This document shows, in pieces, positions 1-9,146 of a stretch of 64,000 bases of DNA (within the stretch, counting starts at the first letter, position 1; every line of letters begins with the position of its first letter). The DNA is from Namhaeicola sp039714555 (GTDB lineage Bacteria > Bacteroidota > Bacteroidia > Flavobacteriales > Flavobacteriaceae), in assembly GCA_039714555.1 (NCBI GenBank), contig JBDLJB010000005.1, positions 62,001 through 126,000 of the forward strand, given 5' to 3'. A program made the translations under genes and the position numbers. Below the pieces are notes generated by a model that saw only the letters and a list, made by a program, of their open reading frames with translations, made no database searches and was not told the origin of the DNA.

Positions 1-225
1 ATTAAAAGAATTATTATTAGATAAAATTGACGAAATAAATGAAGTTACCGCTAAAATATAAGGATAAACACTTTTTAATTCAATTAATTTTAAGAATTCA
101 TATAAGCTGAAAAGCATTAAAATAAAAAATAAACTGTAAAAATAGTATGATCCATAAAATGATGAGACAACTATTAAAGTTGTATATAGTAAACCAAAAA
201 TTAAGCGTTTTGTAAAATTGTTCAT
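1..225 (-). CDS. cdsA: Phosphatidate cytidylyltransferase, N-terminal part (runs off window)
   Basis: The reading frame starts with ATG at 225 and stays open for 75 codons to the window edge. It begins MNNFTKRLIFGLLY and has two hydrophobic stretches, as at the N-terminus of CdsA, the inner-membrane enzyme that makes CDP-diacylglycerol from phosphatidate and CTP. The catalytic signature lies in the C-terminal part outside the window, so the call rests on the N-terminus and on the flavobacterial gene order ftsH-LUD-cdsA. Only 3 bases separate it from the stop of the LUD gene, so the two are very probably co-transcribed. Confidence 0.7.
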   Translation of the reverse strand, partial: MNNFTKRLIFGLLYTTLIVVSSFYGSYYFYSLFFILMLFSLYEFLKLIELKSVYPYILAVTSFISSILSNNNSFN

Positions 226-228
226 CAA

Positions 229-828
229 TTAAAGATCTTCTAATAACAGTAAATATAATGTTTTTGAGTTTGTATTTCCATATCTCATGAAATCTGTTTC
301 TGTTTTATTTGGTAAATAGTCTTTAATAGAGCATACAATCGTAGGTGAATTTTTTTTAGCTCTCATTCTTACTCCCATTACACCTTCTCTAATTGTATTG
401 ACAAGCTGACTTGTTTTTGCAAATACTATAAAATTGTCGGGTAAATTGTTTAATTTTTTTTCGCGCAATTGTTTGGATGAAAACATAATACTTCCATCTT
501 CAGAAACCAATGACTCGCAATTACTGAAAAATGGAAGTGAATTAACATTTTTGGTTGTTTTTGCACTATTAATTTCAGTCAATATATTATTTAACTTTTC
601 ATTAAAGCATATAACGTTATTCCAATTATTTTCTTCAAGGATTTGAGATAAATTTTGTTTTAATTCATCGTGATTTGAGCAATATAAGAATTTACCTCCT
701 TTTGAAATAAAGTTTCTTACAAACAATTCATCAGTGGATAAATTATCAGGATTTATCGCATCTTCTTCTTTGACATTTTTGTCAGAAGAAATAATTCTAT
801 TTTGGAATAATTTTTTTAAAAAATTCAT
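229..828 (-). CDS. LUD domain protein (LutC/YkgG-like)
   Basis: This 199-residue protein resembles the small LUD-domain (formerly DUF162) proteins found between ftsH and cdsA in flavobacteria. Recognisable parts are the central SLVSEDGSIMFSSKQL stretch and a C-terminal segment reading VMGVRMRAKK. LUD proteins are related to LutC of the lactate-utilisation complex, but the role of this stand-alone version is not established. It has no signal peptide or membrane segment and is probably cytosolic. A -7-like element at 846-853 suggests its own promoter in addition to read-through from ftsH. Confidence 0.75.
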   Translation of the reverse strand: MNFLKKLFQNRIISSDKNVKEEDAINPDNLSTDELFVRNFISKGGKFLYCSNHDELKQNLSQILEENNWNNVICFNEKLNNILTEINSAKTTKNVNSLPFFSNCESLVSEDGSIMFSSKQLREKKLNNLPDNFIVFAKTSQLVNTIREGVMGVRMRAKKNSPTIVCSIKDYLPNKTETDFMRYGNTNSKTLYLLLLEDL

Positions 829-845
829 TTGTTTTTGAAATTATT

Positions 846-853
846 CAAATGTA
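846..853 (-). promoter_or_regulatory. Promoter -7 element for the LUD-cdsA unit
   Basis: On the minus strand this reads TACATTTG, a full match to the Bacteroidota -7 consensus TAnnTTTG. It lies 18 bases upstream of the LUD start codon, which gives a predicted leader of about 10 bases. No good -33 TTG was identified. Confidence 0.45.
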
Positions 854-866
854 CAAAAACAAATGA

Positions 867-2888
867 TTATTTTGTAGTTTCAGTCGAAGTTTCGTTTTCA
901 GAATTTTCAATTTCTTTATCCTCAGTTTCCTTTTCTTTCTTTTTTGTTTTTTTTACTTCTGGTATTACCTCAAAAGGTCTTTTGCCAAAAATTCTTATTA
1001 GATCATCTTCAAAAATGACTTCTTTTTCAATTAGCAATTCGGCTAATATTGTTAATTCGGGTTTGTGGTGATTTAAAATATCTATAGCTCTTTGGTATTG
1101 CTCTTCAATGATTCTTGATATTTCATTATCAATGATCTCTGCAGTTTTTTCACTATAAGGATTAGTGAAATTGTATTCGCTTTGGCCGCTAGAGTCATAA
1201 TAGGTTATATTGCCAATTTTATCGTTTAAACCATAAACTGTAACGATTGCTTTGGCTTGACGGGTAACTTTTTCAAGATCATTTAAAGCACCAGTTGAAA
1301 TTTTATCGAACATGATTTTTTCAGAAGCTCTTCCACCTAAGGTAGCACACATTTCATCTAACATTTGCTCGGTTTGAACTATTTGGCGTTCTTCAGGTAA
1401 ATACCAAGCAGCACCTAATGATTTACCTCTAGGTACAATAGTTACTTTTACCAATGGGGCTGCATGTTCAAGCATCCAACTTACGGTTGCATGACCGGCC
1501 TCATGGTAAGCGATAGTTTTCTTTTCTTTATCGGTAATAATTTTATTTTTCTTTTCTAAACCACCAACAATTCTATCAACTGCATCTAAAAAATCTTGAT
1601 GATGAACACTTTTTTTGCCTTTTCTGGCAGCAACTAAAGCGGCTTCATTACATACATTGGCAATATCAGCGCCTGAAAATCCTGGAGTTTGCTTTGATAA
1701 GAAATCTAAATCAACATCTTCATTTAATTTTAATGGTTTAACATGAACATCAAAAATTTCTCTTCGCTCATTCTTATCGGGAAGATCAACATAAATTTGT
1801 CGGTCAAATCTTCCTGCACGTATTAAGGCTTTATCTAAAACATCTGCACGGTTGGTCGCTGCAATTACAATCACATTGGTGTCGGTTCCAAACCCATCCA
1901 TTTCAGTAAGTAATTGGTTTAAAGTATTTTCTCTTTCATCATTACCTCCTGTTATATTGCTTTTACCCCTTGATCTTCCAATTGCATCAATTTCATCAAT
2001 AAAGATAATTGAAGGAGCTTTTTGAGCTGCTTGTTTGAAAAGATCTCTAACACGAGATGCACCAACACCTACAAACATTTCAACAAAATCAGATCCTGAA
2101 AGTGAGAAAAATGGCACATCAGCTTCGCCGGCAACAGCTTTAGCTAATAGAGTTTTACCGGTACCCGGAGGTCCAACCAGTAGCGCTCCTTTCGGAATTT
2201 TACCACCTAATGCAGTGTATTTATCAGGATTTTTTAAAAAATCAACAATTTCCTGAACTTCTTCTTTAGCCCCTTCCAATCCGGCAACATCTTTAAAACT
2301 GGTTTTTACATGAGTATTTTTATCAAAAACTTTTGCTTTTGATTTACCTATATTAAAAATTTGACCACCAGCACCACCACCAGCACCACCAGACATTCTT
2401 TTCATAAAGAAAATCCATAAACCAATGATGAAAATGAAAGGTAGCCAAACTAAAAAGGTGTCAAAAATACTTGTTTGTGTTACATTATTTTTATCAAAAT
2501 CTAAATCAGGATTTTCTTCTTTAGCCTTTTTTAAGTTGTTTTCAAAATTTTGTAAATCACCAAAATCATAAACATACATTGGTGTATTTTGGTTGAAAAT
2601 TGTAGAAGATTGTCTTTTCTTATGCTTTTCTTTTTCCTTTGCCTCACTTTTTAGATATAAGTGAGCCTCATCACCATTTACAATAACAATTTTTTCAATA
2701 TCGTTATCCATTAACATGTTATTAAACTCATTTTCAGTGAGTTTAGAATTTACCATTTCAGCACTATTAAAGAACTGATACCCTAATAAAAGTGCAAAAA
2801 TAATTCCGTAGATCCAATAAAAATTGAATTTAAAATTAAATTGCTTTAATGGATTATTATTGTCTTTATCGTTTTTTTGTTGCGTCAT
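867..2888 (-). CDS. ftsH: ATP-dependent zinc metalloprotease FtsH
   Basis: This 673-residue membrane-bound AAA+ protease degrades misfolded and regulatory membrane proteins. Two transmembrane segments (about 23-40 and 144-163) flank the periplasmic domain and are followed by a Gly-rich linker. Walker A GPPGTGKT is at 239-246, Walker B ends IDEID at 297-301, and the second region of homology contains RAGRFDRQ near 357-364. The zinc site HEAGH is at 462-466, with a probable third ligand Asp537 in STGALND. Length is usual for the family. The C-terminal tail is Lys/Glu-rich. It lies 23 bases downstream of rsfS and is probably in the same operon. Confidence 0.98.
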   Translation of the reverse strand: MTQQKNDKDNNNPLKQFNFKFNFYWIYGIIFALLLGYQFFNSAEMVNSKLTENEFNNMLMDNDIEKIVIVNGDEAHLYLKSEAKEKEKHKKRQSSTIFNQNTPMYVYDFGDLQNFENNLKKAKEENPDLDFDKNNVTQTSIFDTFLVWLPFIFIIGLWIFFMKRMSGGAGGGAGGQIFNIGKSKAKVFDKNTHVKTSFKDVAGLEGAKEEVQEIVDFLKNPDKYTALGGKIPKGALLVGPPGTGKTLLAKAVAGEADVPFFSLSGSDFVEMFVGVGASRVRDLFKQAAQKAPSIIFIDEIDAIGRSRGKSNITGGNDERENTLNQLLTEMDGFGTDTNVIVIAATNRADVLDKALIRAGRFDRQIYVDLPDKNERREIFDVHVKPLKLNEDVDLDFLSKQTPGFSGADIANVCNEAALVAARKGKKSVHHQDFLDAVDRIVGGLEKKNKIITDKEKKTIAYHEAGHATVSWMLEHAAPLVKVTIVPRGKSLGAAWYLPEERQIVQTEQMLDEMCATLGGRASEKIMFDKISTGALNDLEKVTRQAKAIVTVYGLNDKIGNITYYDSSGQSEYNFTNPYSEKTAEIIDNEISRIIEEQYQRAIDILNHHKPELTILAELLIEKEVIFEDDLIRIFGKRPFEVIPEVKKTKKKEKETEDKEIENSENETSTETTK

Positions 2889-2911
2889 TTTTTAAATATA
2901 TTTTTAATTTT

Positions 2912-3283
2912 TTAGTAGGCGTTTTGAATCGTTGTGATCTTGGCATCACCCCAAAGACCTTCTAAATTATAAAATTCTCTGGTGTTTTTTTGAAAAACAT
3001 GAACAACTACATTTACGTAATCAATTAAAACCCATTCTGCATTACTTTCTCCTTCAACATGCCATGGTTTTTCTTTAAGTTTTTTACCTACATTTTTTTG
3101 TATTGAACCTGAAATTGCATTAACTTGTGTATTTGAATTTCCATCACAAATTATAAAATAGTCGCTAACGGTATTTTCAATTTCTCTTAGGTCAAGTATG
3201 GTTGTGTTTTCTCCTTTTACATCTTCAATACCTTTTATAATTTCTGTAATCAAAAGGTCAGTATTCGCTATTTTTTTAGTCAT
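2912..3283 (-). CDS. rsfS: Ribosome silencing factor RsfS
   Basis: The 123-residue protein belongs to the RsfS/Iojap family, which binds ribosomal protein uL14 and blocks subunit joining under starvation. The family pattern is visible: an N-terminal helix ITEIIKGIEDVKGENTTILDL, then TVSDYFIICDGNSNTQV and the conserved KPWHVEGESNAEWVLIDY region (Trp and Glu typical). It is first in the likely rsfS-ftsH(-LUD-cdsA) operon, reads divergently from birA, and has a TAnnTTTG element upstream. Confidence 0.95.
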   Translation of the reverse strand: MTKKIANTDLLITEIIKGIEDVKGENTTILDLREIENTVSDYFIICDGNSNTQVNAISGSIQKNVGKKLKEKPWHVEGESNAEWVLIDYVNVVVHVFQKNTREFYNLEGLWGDAKITTIQNAY

Positions 3284-3305
3284 TTAAAATTTTTATAATT
3301 TCTTG

Positions 3306-3313
3306 CAAATGTA
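3306..3313 (-). promoter_or_regulatory. Promoter -7 element for rsfS-ftsH
   Basis: The minus strand reads TACATTTG, matching TAnnTTTG, 23 bases upstream of the rsfS start. A TTG on the minus strand at 3342-3340 is 26 bases further upstream, longer than the usual spacing, so the -33 element is uncertain. Confidence 0.5.
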
Positions 3314-3356
3314 TTATATTTTTATCATTTTAGATGTGTCAATATAAATATTATAT

Positions 3357-4088
3357 ATGAATATAGTCAAACTTGATGCCATAAATTCTACAAATCAATT
3401 TTTAAAAGATTTTGCAAAAAGTAATGAAGTTGATAATTGGACTGTTGTAACTGCCCAGTATCAAACTTCTGGGAGAGGACAAATGCAAACAAAATGGGAA
3501 TCAATTAAAAATAAAAACTTGTTGTTTAGTGTTTTAATTAAGTTTGAGGATATGAATATTGAAAATCAATTTTATATGAATTGTGCAATATCTTTGGGTA
3601 TTTATAATTCATTATTAAATTATAAAGTTGGTAGTTTATCTGTAAAATGGCCAAACGACATAATGGCAGAAAACAAAAAAATTGCAGGTATTTTGATAGA
3701 AAATACTTTGGTTAAAGATCATATTAAATATGCAGTTGTTGGAATAGGATTAAATGTAAATCAAATTCAATTCCCGGTATCATTACCAAAAGCTACTTCT
3801 TTGAAACTTTTATTGGATAAAGAACTTAATAGAGATATACTTTTACAAGAAATTGTAAATAGTATAAAACACTATATCAATTTTCTTAAAAAAAAAGAGT
3901 TTTCCTTTTTAAAAGAACAATATGAAAAAGTATTGTTTAAGATTGGGATAAATCAGGTTTTTGAAAATAATAAAGGGCATACTTTTACAGGTAAGATCTT
4001 AGGAATTAACAAACAAGGAAAATTACTGATTGAAGAAGAAAATAAAGAGATAAAAGAATTTAATTTTAAAGAAATAAAATTTTTATAA
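3357..4088 (+). CDS. birA: Biotin--[acetyl-CoA-carboxylase] ligase, catalytic domain only
   Basis: The 243-residue enzyme activates biotin to biotinyl-AMP and transfers it to the biotin carrier protein. The biotin/ATP-binding loop TSGRGQMQTKW is at 37-47, KWPND at 97-101 and the catalytic Lys in NKKIAGIL near 108. No N-terminal helix-turn-helix is present, so this is a group I ligase without a repressor function. A short C-terminal SH3-like domain follows. It is divergent from rsfS and ends 3 bases from the convergent SRPBCC gene, the usual flavobacterial arrangement. Confidence 0.95.
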   Translation: MNIVKLDAINSTNQFLKDFAKSNEVDNWTVVTAQYQTSGRGQMQTKWESIKNKNLLFSVLIKFEDMNIENQFYMNCAISLGIYNSLLNYKVGSLSVKWPNDIMAENKKIAGILIENTLVKDHIKYAVVGIGLNVNQIQFPVSLPKATSLKLLLDKELNRDILLQEIVNSIKHYINFLKKKEFSFLKEQYEKVLFKIGINQVFENNKGHTFTGKILGINKQGKLLIEEENKEIKEFNFKEIKFL

Positions 4089-4091
4089 ACT

Positions 4092-4481
4092 TTATTTCTT
4101 TTCAATATTGCTTATTAGAGTATTGATAAATTTTTGAAGTGGACTTTTAACCATCATAGCCACCATTGGATTGAAACTTCCTTCAAATACCAATTGAACC
4201 TCACTTGATTCTTCTGATTTTTCATCAATATTTGCAGTTAATGTAAAAGGAAACTTTTCACTGGCTGAACCCAAGACTATTTTTTTTGGAGCTTTTTGCT
4301 CTTGAAGTTTTAATTTTATTTCGGGCATACCTTTAAGCGCAAATATAAATGAATTCTCATCAGCTTCAAATTTATCAATATTTTCGGGCATTATTTGTTC
4401 AAAATTTTCAATTTTACTTAAATATGTAAAAATATCATTGCTTGATTTTTTTACAGTTACTTTTGGACTTTCTAGGTTCAT
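4092..4481 (-). CDS. SRPBCC-fold (START-like) protein
   Basis: The 129-residue protein has the START/polyketide-cyclase pattern: an N-terminal strand SPKVTVKKSSNDIFTYLSKI, a central beta-sheet, and a C-terminal helix with MVKSPLQKFINTLISNI. Such proteins bind hydrophobic ligands in a deep pocket; the ligand here is unknown. It starts 6 bases downstream of pyrE and is probably translated from the same mRNA, an arrangement conserved in flavobacteria. Confidence 0.8.
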   Translation of the reverse strand: MNLESPKVTVKKSSNDIFTYLSKIENFEQIMPENIDKFEADENSFIFALKGMPEIKLKLQEQKAPKKIVLGSASEKFPFTLTANIDEKSEESSEVQLVFEGSFNPMVAMMVKSPLQKFINTLISNIEKK

Positions 4482-4487
4482 TATATT

Positions 4488-5129
4488 TTATTTTTTCCAT
4501 TTCGCCGGATCTTTTCTCCAGGCTTTTAAAGTTTTAACATCTTTGTCAGAAATATAAGTTGTGTCTAAGGCTTGCTCTATTAAATGTTCGTAATCACTTA
4601 AAGTTGTTAGTTCAAGATTAATTTTTTTAAAATTCTTTTTAGCTGTTTTAAACCCGTAATTAAAAATAGCTACCATTCCTTTAACATTGGCATCAGCATC
4701 TTTTAATGCTTTAACAGCATTTAAACTGCTTTTTCCTGTACTGATCAGATCTTCAACAACGATAACATTTTGACCATTGTCTAAAAAACCTTCAATTTGA
4801 TTCTTCCTTCCATGTTTTTTAGGTTCTGGTCGAACATAGACAAATGGTACACCCATTTCTTGAGCTACCAAAACACCAATAGCTATAGCTCCTGTAGCAA
4901 CACCGGCAATAACATCCGGTTTACCATGCTTTTCAAGAATGATTTTGCATAAATTTTCTCTTATATAATTACGAATAGGAACATAAGATAAAGTTATTCT
5001 ATTATCACAATAAATTGGAGATTTCCACCCTGAAGCCCAAGTAAAAGGTTCATTTGGAAGTAATTTTATCGCTTTTATCGATAAAAGTAATTCGGCAGTT
5101 TTTTTTGCTGTATTTTTGTCAAAAATCAT
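4488..5129 (-). CDS. pyrE: Orotate phosphoribosyltransferase
   Basis: The 213-residue enzyme makes orotidine 5'-phosphate from orotate and PRPP in pyrimidine synthesis. The PRPP-binding motif VIVVEDLISTGKS is at 122-134, and the flexible-loop region KKHGRKNQIEG is at 104-114. Length is usual for the family. The start codon is only 7 bases from that of the divergent NUDIX gene, and the likely -7 element lies 5 bases upstream of the ATG, so the mRNA may be leaderless or nearly so. Confidence 0.97.
   Translation of the reverse strand: MIFDKNTAKKTAELLLSIKAIKLLPNEPFTWASGWKSPIYCDNRITLSYVPIRNYIRENLCKIILEKHGKPDVIAGVATGAIAIGVLVAQEMGVPFVYVRPEPKKHGRKNQIEGFLDNGQNVIVVEDLISTGKSSLNAVKALKDADANVKGMVAIFNYGFKTAKKNFKKINLELTTLSDYEHLIEQALDTTYISDKDVKTLKAWRKDPAKWKK
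5111..5118 (+). promoter_or_regulatory. Promoter -7 element for the NUDIX gene, inside pyrE
   Basis: The plus strand reads TATTTTTG (TAnnTTTG) within the first codons of the divergent pyrE gene. This gives a predicted start of transcription near 5125, about 12 bases before the NUDIX start codon at 5137. Confidence 0.45.
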
Positions 5130-5133
5130 ATTG

Positions 5134-5141
5134 CAAATGTA
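5134..5141 (-). promoter_or_regulatory. Promoter -7 element for pyrE
   Basis: The minus strand reads TACATTTG, a full TAnnTTTG match, overlapping the start codon of the NUDIX gene. The pyrE ATG (5129) is 5 bases downstream, so transcription would begin at or next to the start codon. Confidence 0.45.
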
Positions 5142-5739
5142 TAGAATTTTTAAGGATGATTGTGAAATATTTTTAATTGATAATCTTGAATTTCAAGAAA
5201 AATCTAATTTTTATCTTTGGGATGATTTTGATCTAAGAAAATATTTACACAAATGTAATTTAAAGATTTCTTCAAATATTTATTTGTATCATCCTGAAAT
5301 AGAAACTCTTTGGAAAGAGTTTAAAAATAATTTTAAATTGATTGAAGCTGCAGGAGGTATTGTATTTAATTCTGATAAAGAAATTCTATTTATTTATAGA
5401 AATGATAAATGGGATCTGCCCAAAGGAAAAATTGAACCGAATGAAGAATTAAAAGAAACAGCTATTAGAGAGGTACGAGAAGAAACGGGTATTATTAATA
5501 TTGAAATTGAAGAATTTGTGATGTGTACTTATCACATATACACAGAGAATGATCGTGAAATATTGAAAGTCTCAAATTGGTATCAAATGAAAAGCTTTGA
5601 TGATGAAAATTCAATTTTAAAACCTCAAATTGAGGAAGGTATTACCAAAGTAGTTTGGAAAAATAAAAATGGAGTTCAAAAAGCTTTACAAAACACTTAT
5701 CCCAATATTAAAATACTTATTGAAAACAGTATTATTTAA
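5137..5739 (+). CDS. NUDIX hydrolase
   Basis: The protein has 200 residues from ATG 5137. An upstream ATG at 5116 would add 7 residues but would overlap pyrE; the start MYRIFKDD fits flavobacterial relatives better. The NUDIX box spans about 97-119, with Gly97, the REVREETG helix and conserved Glu residues that bind Mg2+ for cleavage of nucleoside-diphosphate-linked substrates. The roughly 70-residue N-terminal extension is typical of this flavobacterial family. The substrate cannot be read from the sequence. It is divergent from pyrE with overlapping promoters. Confidence 0.88.
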   Translation: MYRIFKDDCEIFLIDNLEFQEKSNFYLWDDFDLRKYLHKCNLKISSNIYLYHPEIETLWKEFKNNFKLIEAAGGIVFNSDKEILFIYRNDKWDLPKGKIEPNEELKETAIREVREETGIINIEIEEFVMCTYHIYTENDREILKVSNWYQMKSFDDENSILKPQIEEGITKVVWKNKNGVQKALQNTYPNIKILIENSII

Positions 5740-5778
5740 ACGTCAATTTTTTAAAAAACTCATATCATTTTAATACAC

Positions 5779-5786
5779 TATATTTG
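5779..5786 (+). promoter_or_regulatory. Promoter -7 element for the SulP gene
   Basis: The plus strand reads TATATTTG (TAnnTTTG), 24 bases before the start codon at 5811. No TTG was found at a fitting -33 distance. Confidence 0.45.
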
Positions 5787-5810
5787 CCGCTTTTTTAAAA
5801 TTAAGCAAAT

Positions 5811-7415
5811 ATGACAGAGTTTATAAGCAAAAGAGTTCCCAATATAAAAAATGATATTTTATCGGGTATTACGGTTTCTTTAGCATTGGTACCCGAAGCA
5901 GTAGCTTTTGCTTTTGTTGCAGGTGTTGATCCTTTGGTTGGTCTGTATGCAGCCTTTATGGTTGGTTTAATTACTTCAATTTTTGGTGGAAGACCGGGGA
6001 TGATTTCCGGAGCAACCGGTGCCCTAGCAGTTGTTATGGTTACTTTGGTTTCAAAAGGTAATGATATGGGAGTTCAGGGTGAAAATTTAGGCTTATATTA
6101 TCTATTTGCAACAGTTATTTTAATGGGTATTATTCAAGTTATGGCAGGTGTCTTGAAGCTTGGTAAATTTGTAAGACTTATTCCACATCCTGTTATGTTG
6201 GGGTTTGTAAATGGCTTGGCTATTGTAATTTTCATTTCCCAATTGGGAATGTTTCAACATATTGTTGATGGCGAAAAAGTATGGTTACAAGGTAGTAACA
6301 TGTATTATATGATTGGTTTGGTAGGTTTAACCATGTTAATAATGATTAGTTTAAGCAATTTTAAATTTACTCAAAAATTACCCGAGGCATTAATAGCAAT
6401 TTTAGTAGTTTCAACTTTGGTTATTGTATTTAATTTAGATGTTGCAACGGTAGGTTCCTTTATAAAAGAAGGTGGCGGAGAAGGTTTAAAAGGAGGTTTG
6501 CCCACATTGCATTTAGAAACTTTTCAAAAAATACCATTTACATGGGAAACGATAATATTTATTTTACCTTATGCATTAATTTTAGCAGCAATAGGATTGA
6601 TTGAATCGCTAATGACATTAAATCTAATTGATGATTTAACCGAAACCCGTGGAAATGCCAATCGTGAATGTATTGCTCAGGGCAGTGCGAATTTGGTAAC
6701 CGGTTTATTTGGTGGAATGGGAGGTTGTGCTATGATCGGACAATCTATTATCAATATAAAATCGGGTGGTAGAGGTCGTTTGTCAGGTATTGTTGCAGCA
6801 TTAATGCTTTTAAGTTTTATACTTTTTGCATCGGGATTAATTGAGCAAGTGCCCATAGCCGCATTAGTAGGTGTGATGTTTATGGTGGTTGTAGGAACTT
6901 TTGCATGGAGTAGTTTTAGAATTTTAAATAAAATTCCGAAAACGGATGTTTTTGTATTGATATTGGTTTCGGCTATGACCGTAATTTTTGATCTGGCTAT
7001 TGCTGTTCTTGCTGGAGTTATTGTTAGTGCTTTGGTTTTTTCTTGGGAAAATGCTGTTAGAATTAGAGCCAGAAAGCATTTGAAAGAAGATGGTACGAAA
7101 GTATATGAAATTTGGGGACCATTATTTTTTGGTTCAATTGCTGCTTTTAATGATAAATTTGATGTAAATAATGATCCGGAAAATGTGGAAATTGATTTTA
7201 TTGAATCGAGAGTTAGTGATCATTCTGCCATGGAAGCAATAAATAGTATTGTTGAAAAATATGAAAAAGCCGGAAAAAAAGTTCATTTAAAGCATCTTAG
7301 TGAAGAATGTAAATTACTTTTAAATAAAAATAACTCAAAATTCCGGGAAGTAATTATCAACTCTATTGATGATCCGAGATATCATGTTGTAGAAAATCCT
7401 GAAAAGTTTAATTGA
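5811..7415 (+). CDS. SulP/SLC26-family anion transporter with STAS domain
   Basis: The 534-residue inner-membrane protein has about 10-12 hydrophobic segments and the SulP signature near the N-terminus (DILSGITVSLALVPEAVAFA). A cytoplasmic STAS domain occupies about 430-520. The family carries sulfate, bicarbonate, dicarboxylates or other anions, and the substrate here cannot be assigned. It stands alone and converges on the M14 peptidase gene with an 11-base gap. Confidence 0.92.
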   Translation: MTEFISKRVPNIKNDILSGITVSLALVPEAVAFAFVAGVDPLVGLYAAFMVGLITSIFGGRPGMISGATGALAVVMVTLVSKGNDMGVQGENLGLYYLFATVILMGIIQVMAGVLKLGKFVRLIPHPVMLGFVNGLAIVIFISQLGMFQHIVDGEKVWLQGSNMYYMIGLVGLTMLIMISLSNFKFTQKLPEALIAILVVSTLVIVFNLDVATVGSFIKEGGGEGLKGGLPTLHLETFQKIPFTWETIIFILPYALILAAIGLIESLMTLNLIDDLTETRGNANRECIAQGSANLVTGLFGGMGGCAMIGQSIINIKSGGRGRLSGIVAALMLLSFILFASGLIEQVPIAALVGVMFMVVVGTFAWSSFRILNKIPKTDVFVLILVSAMTVIFDLAIAVLAGVIVSALVFSWENAVRIRARKHLKEDGTKVYEIWGPLFFGSIAAFNDKFDVNNDPENVEIDFIESRVSDHSAMEAINSIVEKYEKAGKKVHLKHLSEECKLLLNKNNSKFREVIINSIDDPRYHVVENPEKFN

Positions 7416-7426
7416 TAATCTGTTTT

Positions 7427-9145
7427 TTACTTTTTTCTAACACTATAAACAGGGTATTGTAAAAAAGGCTTTTCGTTATATTTTGAATGTTTATAGATAT
7501 AATTTAACTGCGCATACCAATTGCTTGCAAAATCTTTATCATTAATTTTTAATTGATCAAAATCAGCTTTTAATTCTGGATCTTGATTAAGTATTTCTAG
7601 TGCCAGATCTTCAAAAACATAAGGAGAAAAATATTCTTTCTTCTGTAAAATTGTATCAAAAAAGTTCCAGTTAAAAAATGAATCCGGAGCTTCGGGCTCT
7701 AAAGTTTCAATTAAATATCTAATCCCTTTTTGATCTGTTGGAATATAAAGATCACCATTTTTAAATTGTTGTTCAATAGATACTTTGGTTATTTCTGTAT
7801 TGTAATGTAAATAATGCCCCTCGTATGTTTTTTCAGTTGTTTTGTAGTTTGAGATCTTATAAGATTCAACTTGAATGATAGTATCTGTTCTAAGTATTTT
7901 GTATTGAATTTGGTTGATATCTAATTGCTCTTTTATTTTCCACCAACCATTTGGGATAATATATGCTTTAGGAATTATGATACTTTTTTTTGGTTTATAA
8001 TAATTATAATAAGTTATTGGTTTAGTAAAGGGTTTGGTTTTATCATATTTTAAACGTTTTAAACCTGTAACTTCACTTTTTATAAAGTTACCTTCATAGC
8101 CTTTAAATTGTAACATTGATGTTTTAGTACTGTCGATTTCCCATTGAATGGGATATGTTTGATTAGAAATAAGTTGTTTATTTAATTTATTTCTTAACGA
8201 TGTAATTTCTTTTCCGTTTTTATTTAAAAAATCTAATGTAGTAAGCATCAATTCATAAGTAGCTTCTACGCGTTGTTTGTAGGGTTTAAGCATATGTGTT
8301 TCAACCATTAACCCCAAAGTATTGAATAGTGTTGTATATCCTGTTGAATAACGTGGGTTATCAAAGAACTGCGAGAATCCATTATCAGGAACTCTATTAA
8401 AAACGTTTACATAAGGAGTTATGATCAGATCTTTTTCATTGAGATCTTTTATTATATCGGGCATCATTTTTTTATCTAAAAAATTACCTAGATCACCTCC
8501 TAATTTATTGTGTTGCGTAAATAAATGTGTTAAAGTATATTGATAATCAGCACCGTTACTAACATGATTGTCAATAAAAATATCAGGATCTGCTAAATGA
8601 AATATCTCAGAAAACGCTTTTGAATTTTTTGTATCATTTTTAATAAAATCACGATTTAGGTCAAAATTTCGGGCATTTCCACGAAACCCATAAGATTCTG
8701 GTCCTTTTTGGTTAGCTCTTGAAAAGGAATTGCGGTTTAAACTTCCACCTACATTGTAAATTGGAATAATGTAGATTATAATATTCGAAAATTGGTCTTT
8801 TAAATTCTTATTTTGAACTATATCTCTTAACATCAACATGCTGGCATCAATTCCATCGGGTTCACCGGGATGAATACCATTATTGATCAAAATTGTATTT
8901 TTTTCGGTTAGATTATTTTGATCTTTATTAAAAGTAACCAAATGAAGAGGTTTTCCCGAATCGGTCATTCCAATTTCTTGGATGGATATTTCAGCGTATT
9001 TATTAGCTAAATCCTTATAGAATTTGATGGTTTGTTGATAAGTAGCTGTTTTAGTTCCATTACTTTTTTCAAATACTGTTTCAAAATTTTGAGCATTACT
9101 GGTAAGCGTAAAGCTTATAAAAAATAATATAAAAAGCCTTTGCAT
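7427..9145 (-). CDS. M14-family zinc carboxypeptidase, secreted
   Basis: The protein has 572 residues from ATG 9145. A longer frame from 9190 overlaps coaD and would put 15 residues before the signal peptide. The N-terminus MQRLFILFFISFTLTSNAQ is a signal peptide. The M14 zinc ligands HPGE are at 92-95, and a later His lies in IDNHVSNGADYQ; a probable catalytic Glu is in VETHMLKPY. It probably cleaves peptides or muropeptides outside the inner membrane. It follows coaD with a 1-base gap, so it is the last gene of the ddl-coaD-M14 run. Confidence 0.88.
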   Translation of the reverse strand: MQRLFILFFISFTLTSNAQNFETVFEKSNGTKTATYQQTIKFYKDLANKYAEISIQEIGMTDSGKPLHLVTFNKDQNNLTEKNTILINNGIHPGEPDGIDASMLMLRDIVQNKNLKDQFSNIIIYIIPIYNVGGSLNRNSFSRANQKGPESYGFRGNARNFDLNRDFIKNDTKNSKAFSEIFHLADPDIFIDNHVSNGADYQYTLTHLFTQHNKLGGDLGNFLDKKMMPDIIKDLNEKDLIITPYVNVFNRVPDNGFSQFFDNPRYSTGYTTLFNTLGLMVETHMLKPYKQRVEATYELMLTTLDFLNKNGKEITSLRNKLNKQLISNQTYPIQWEIDSTKTSMLQFKGYEGNFIKSEVTGLKRLKYDKTKPFTKPITYYNYYKPKKSIIIPKAYIIPNGWWKIKEQLDINQIQYKILRTDTIIQVESYKISNYKTTEKTYEGHYLHYNTEITKVSIEQQFKNGDLYIPTDQKGIRYLIETLEPEAPDSFFNWNFFDTILQKKEYFSPYVFEDLALEILNQDPELKADFDQLKINDKDFASNWYAQLNYIYKHSKYNEKPFLQYPVYSVRKK

Positions 9146-9146
9146 A

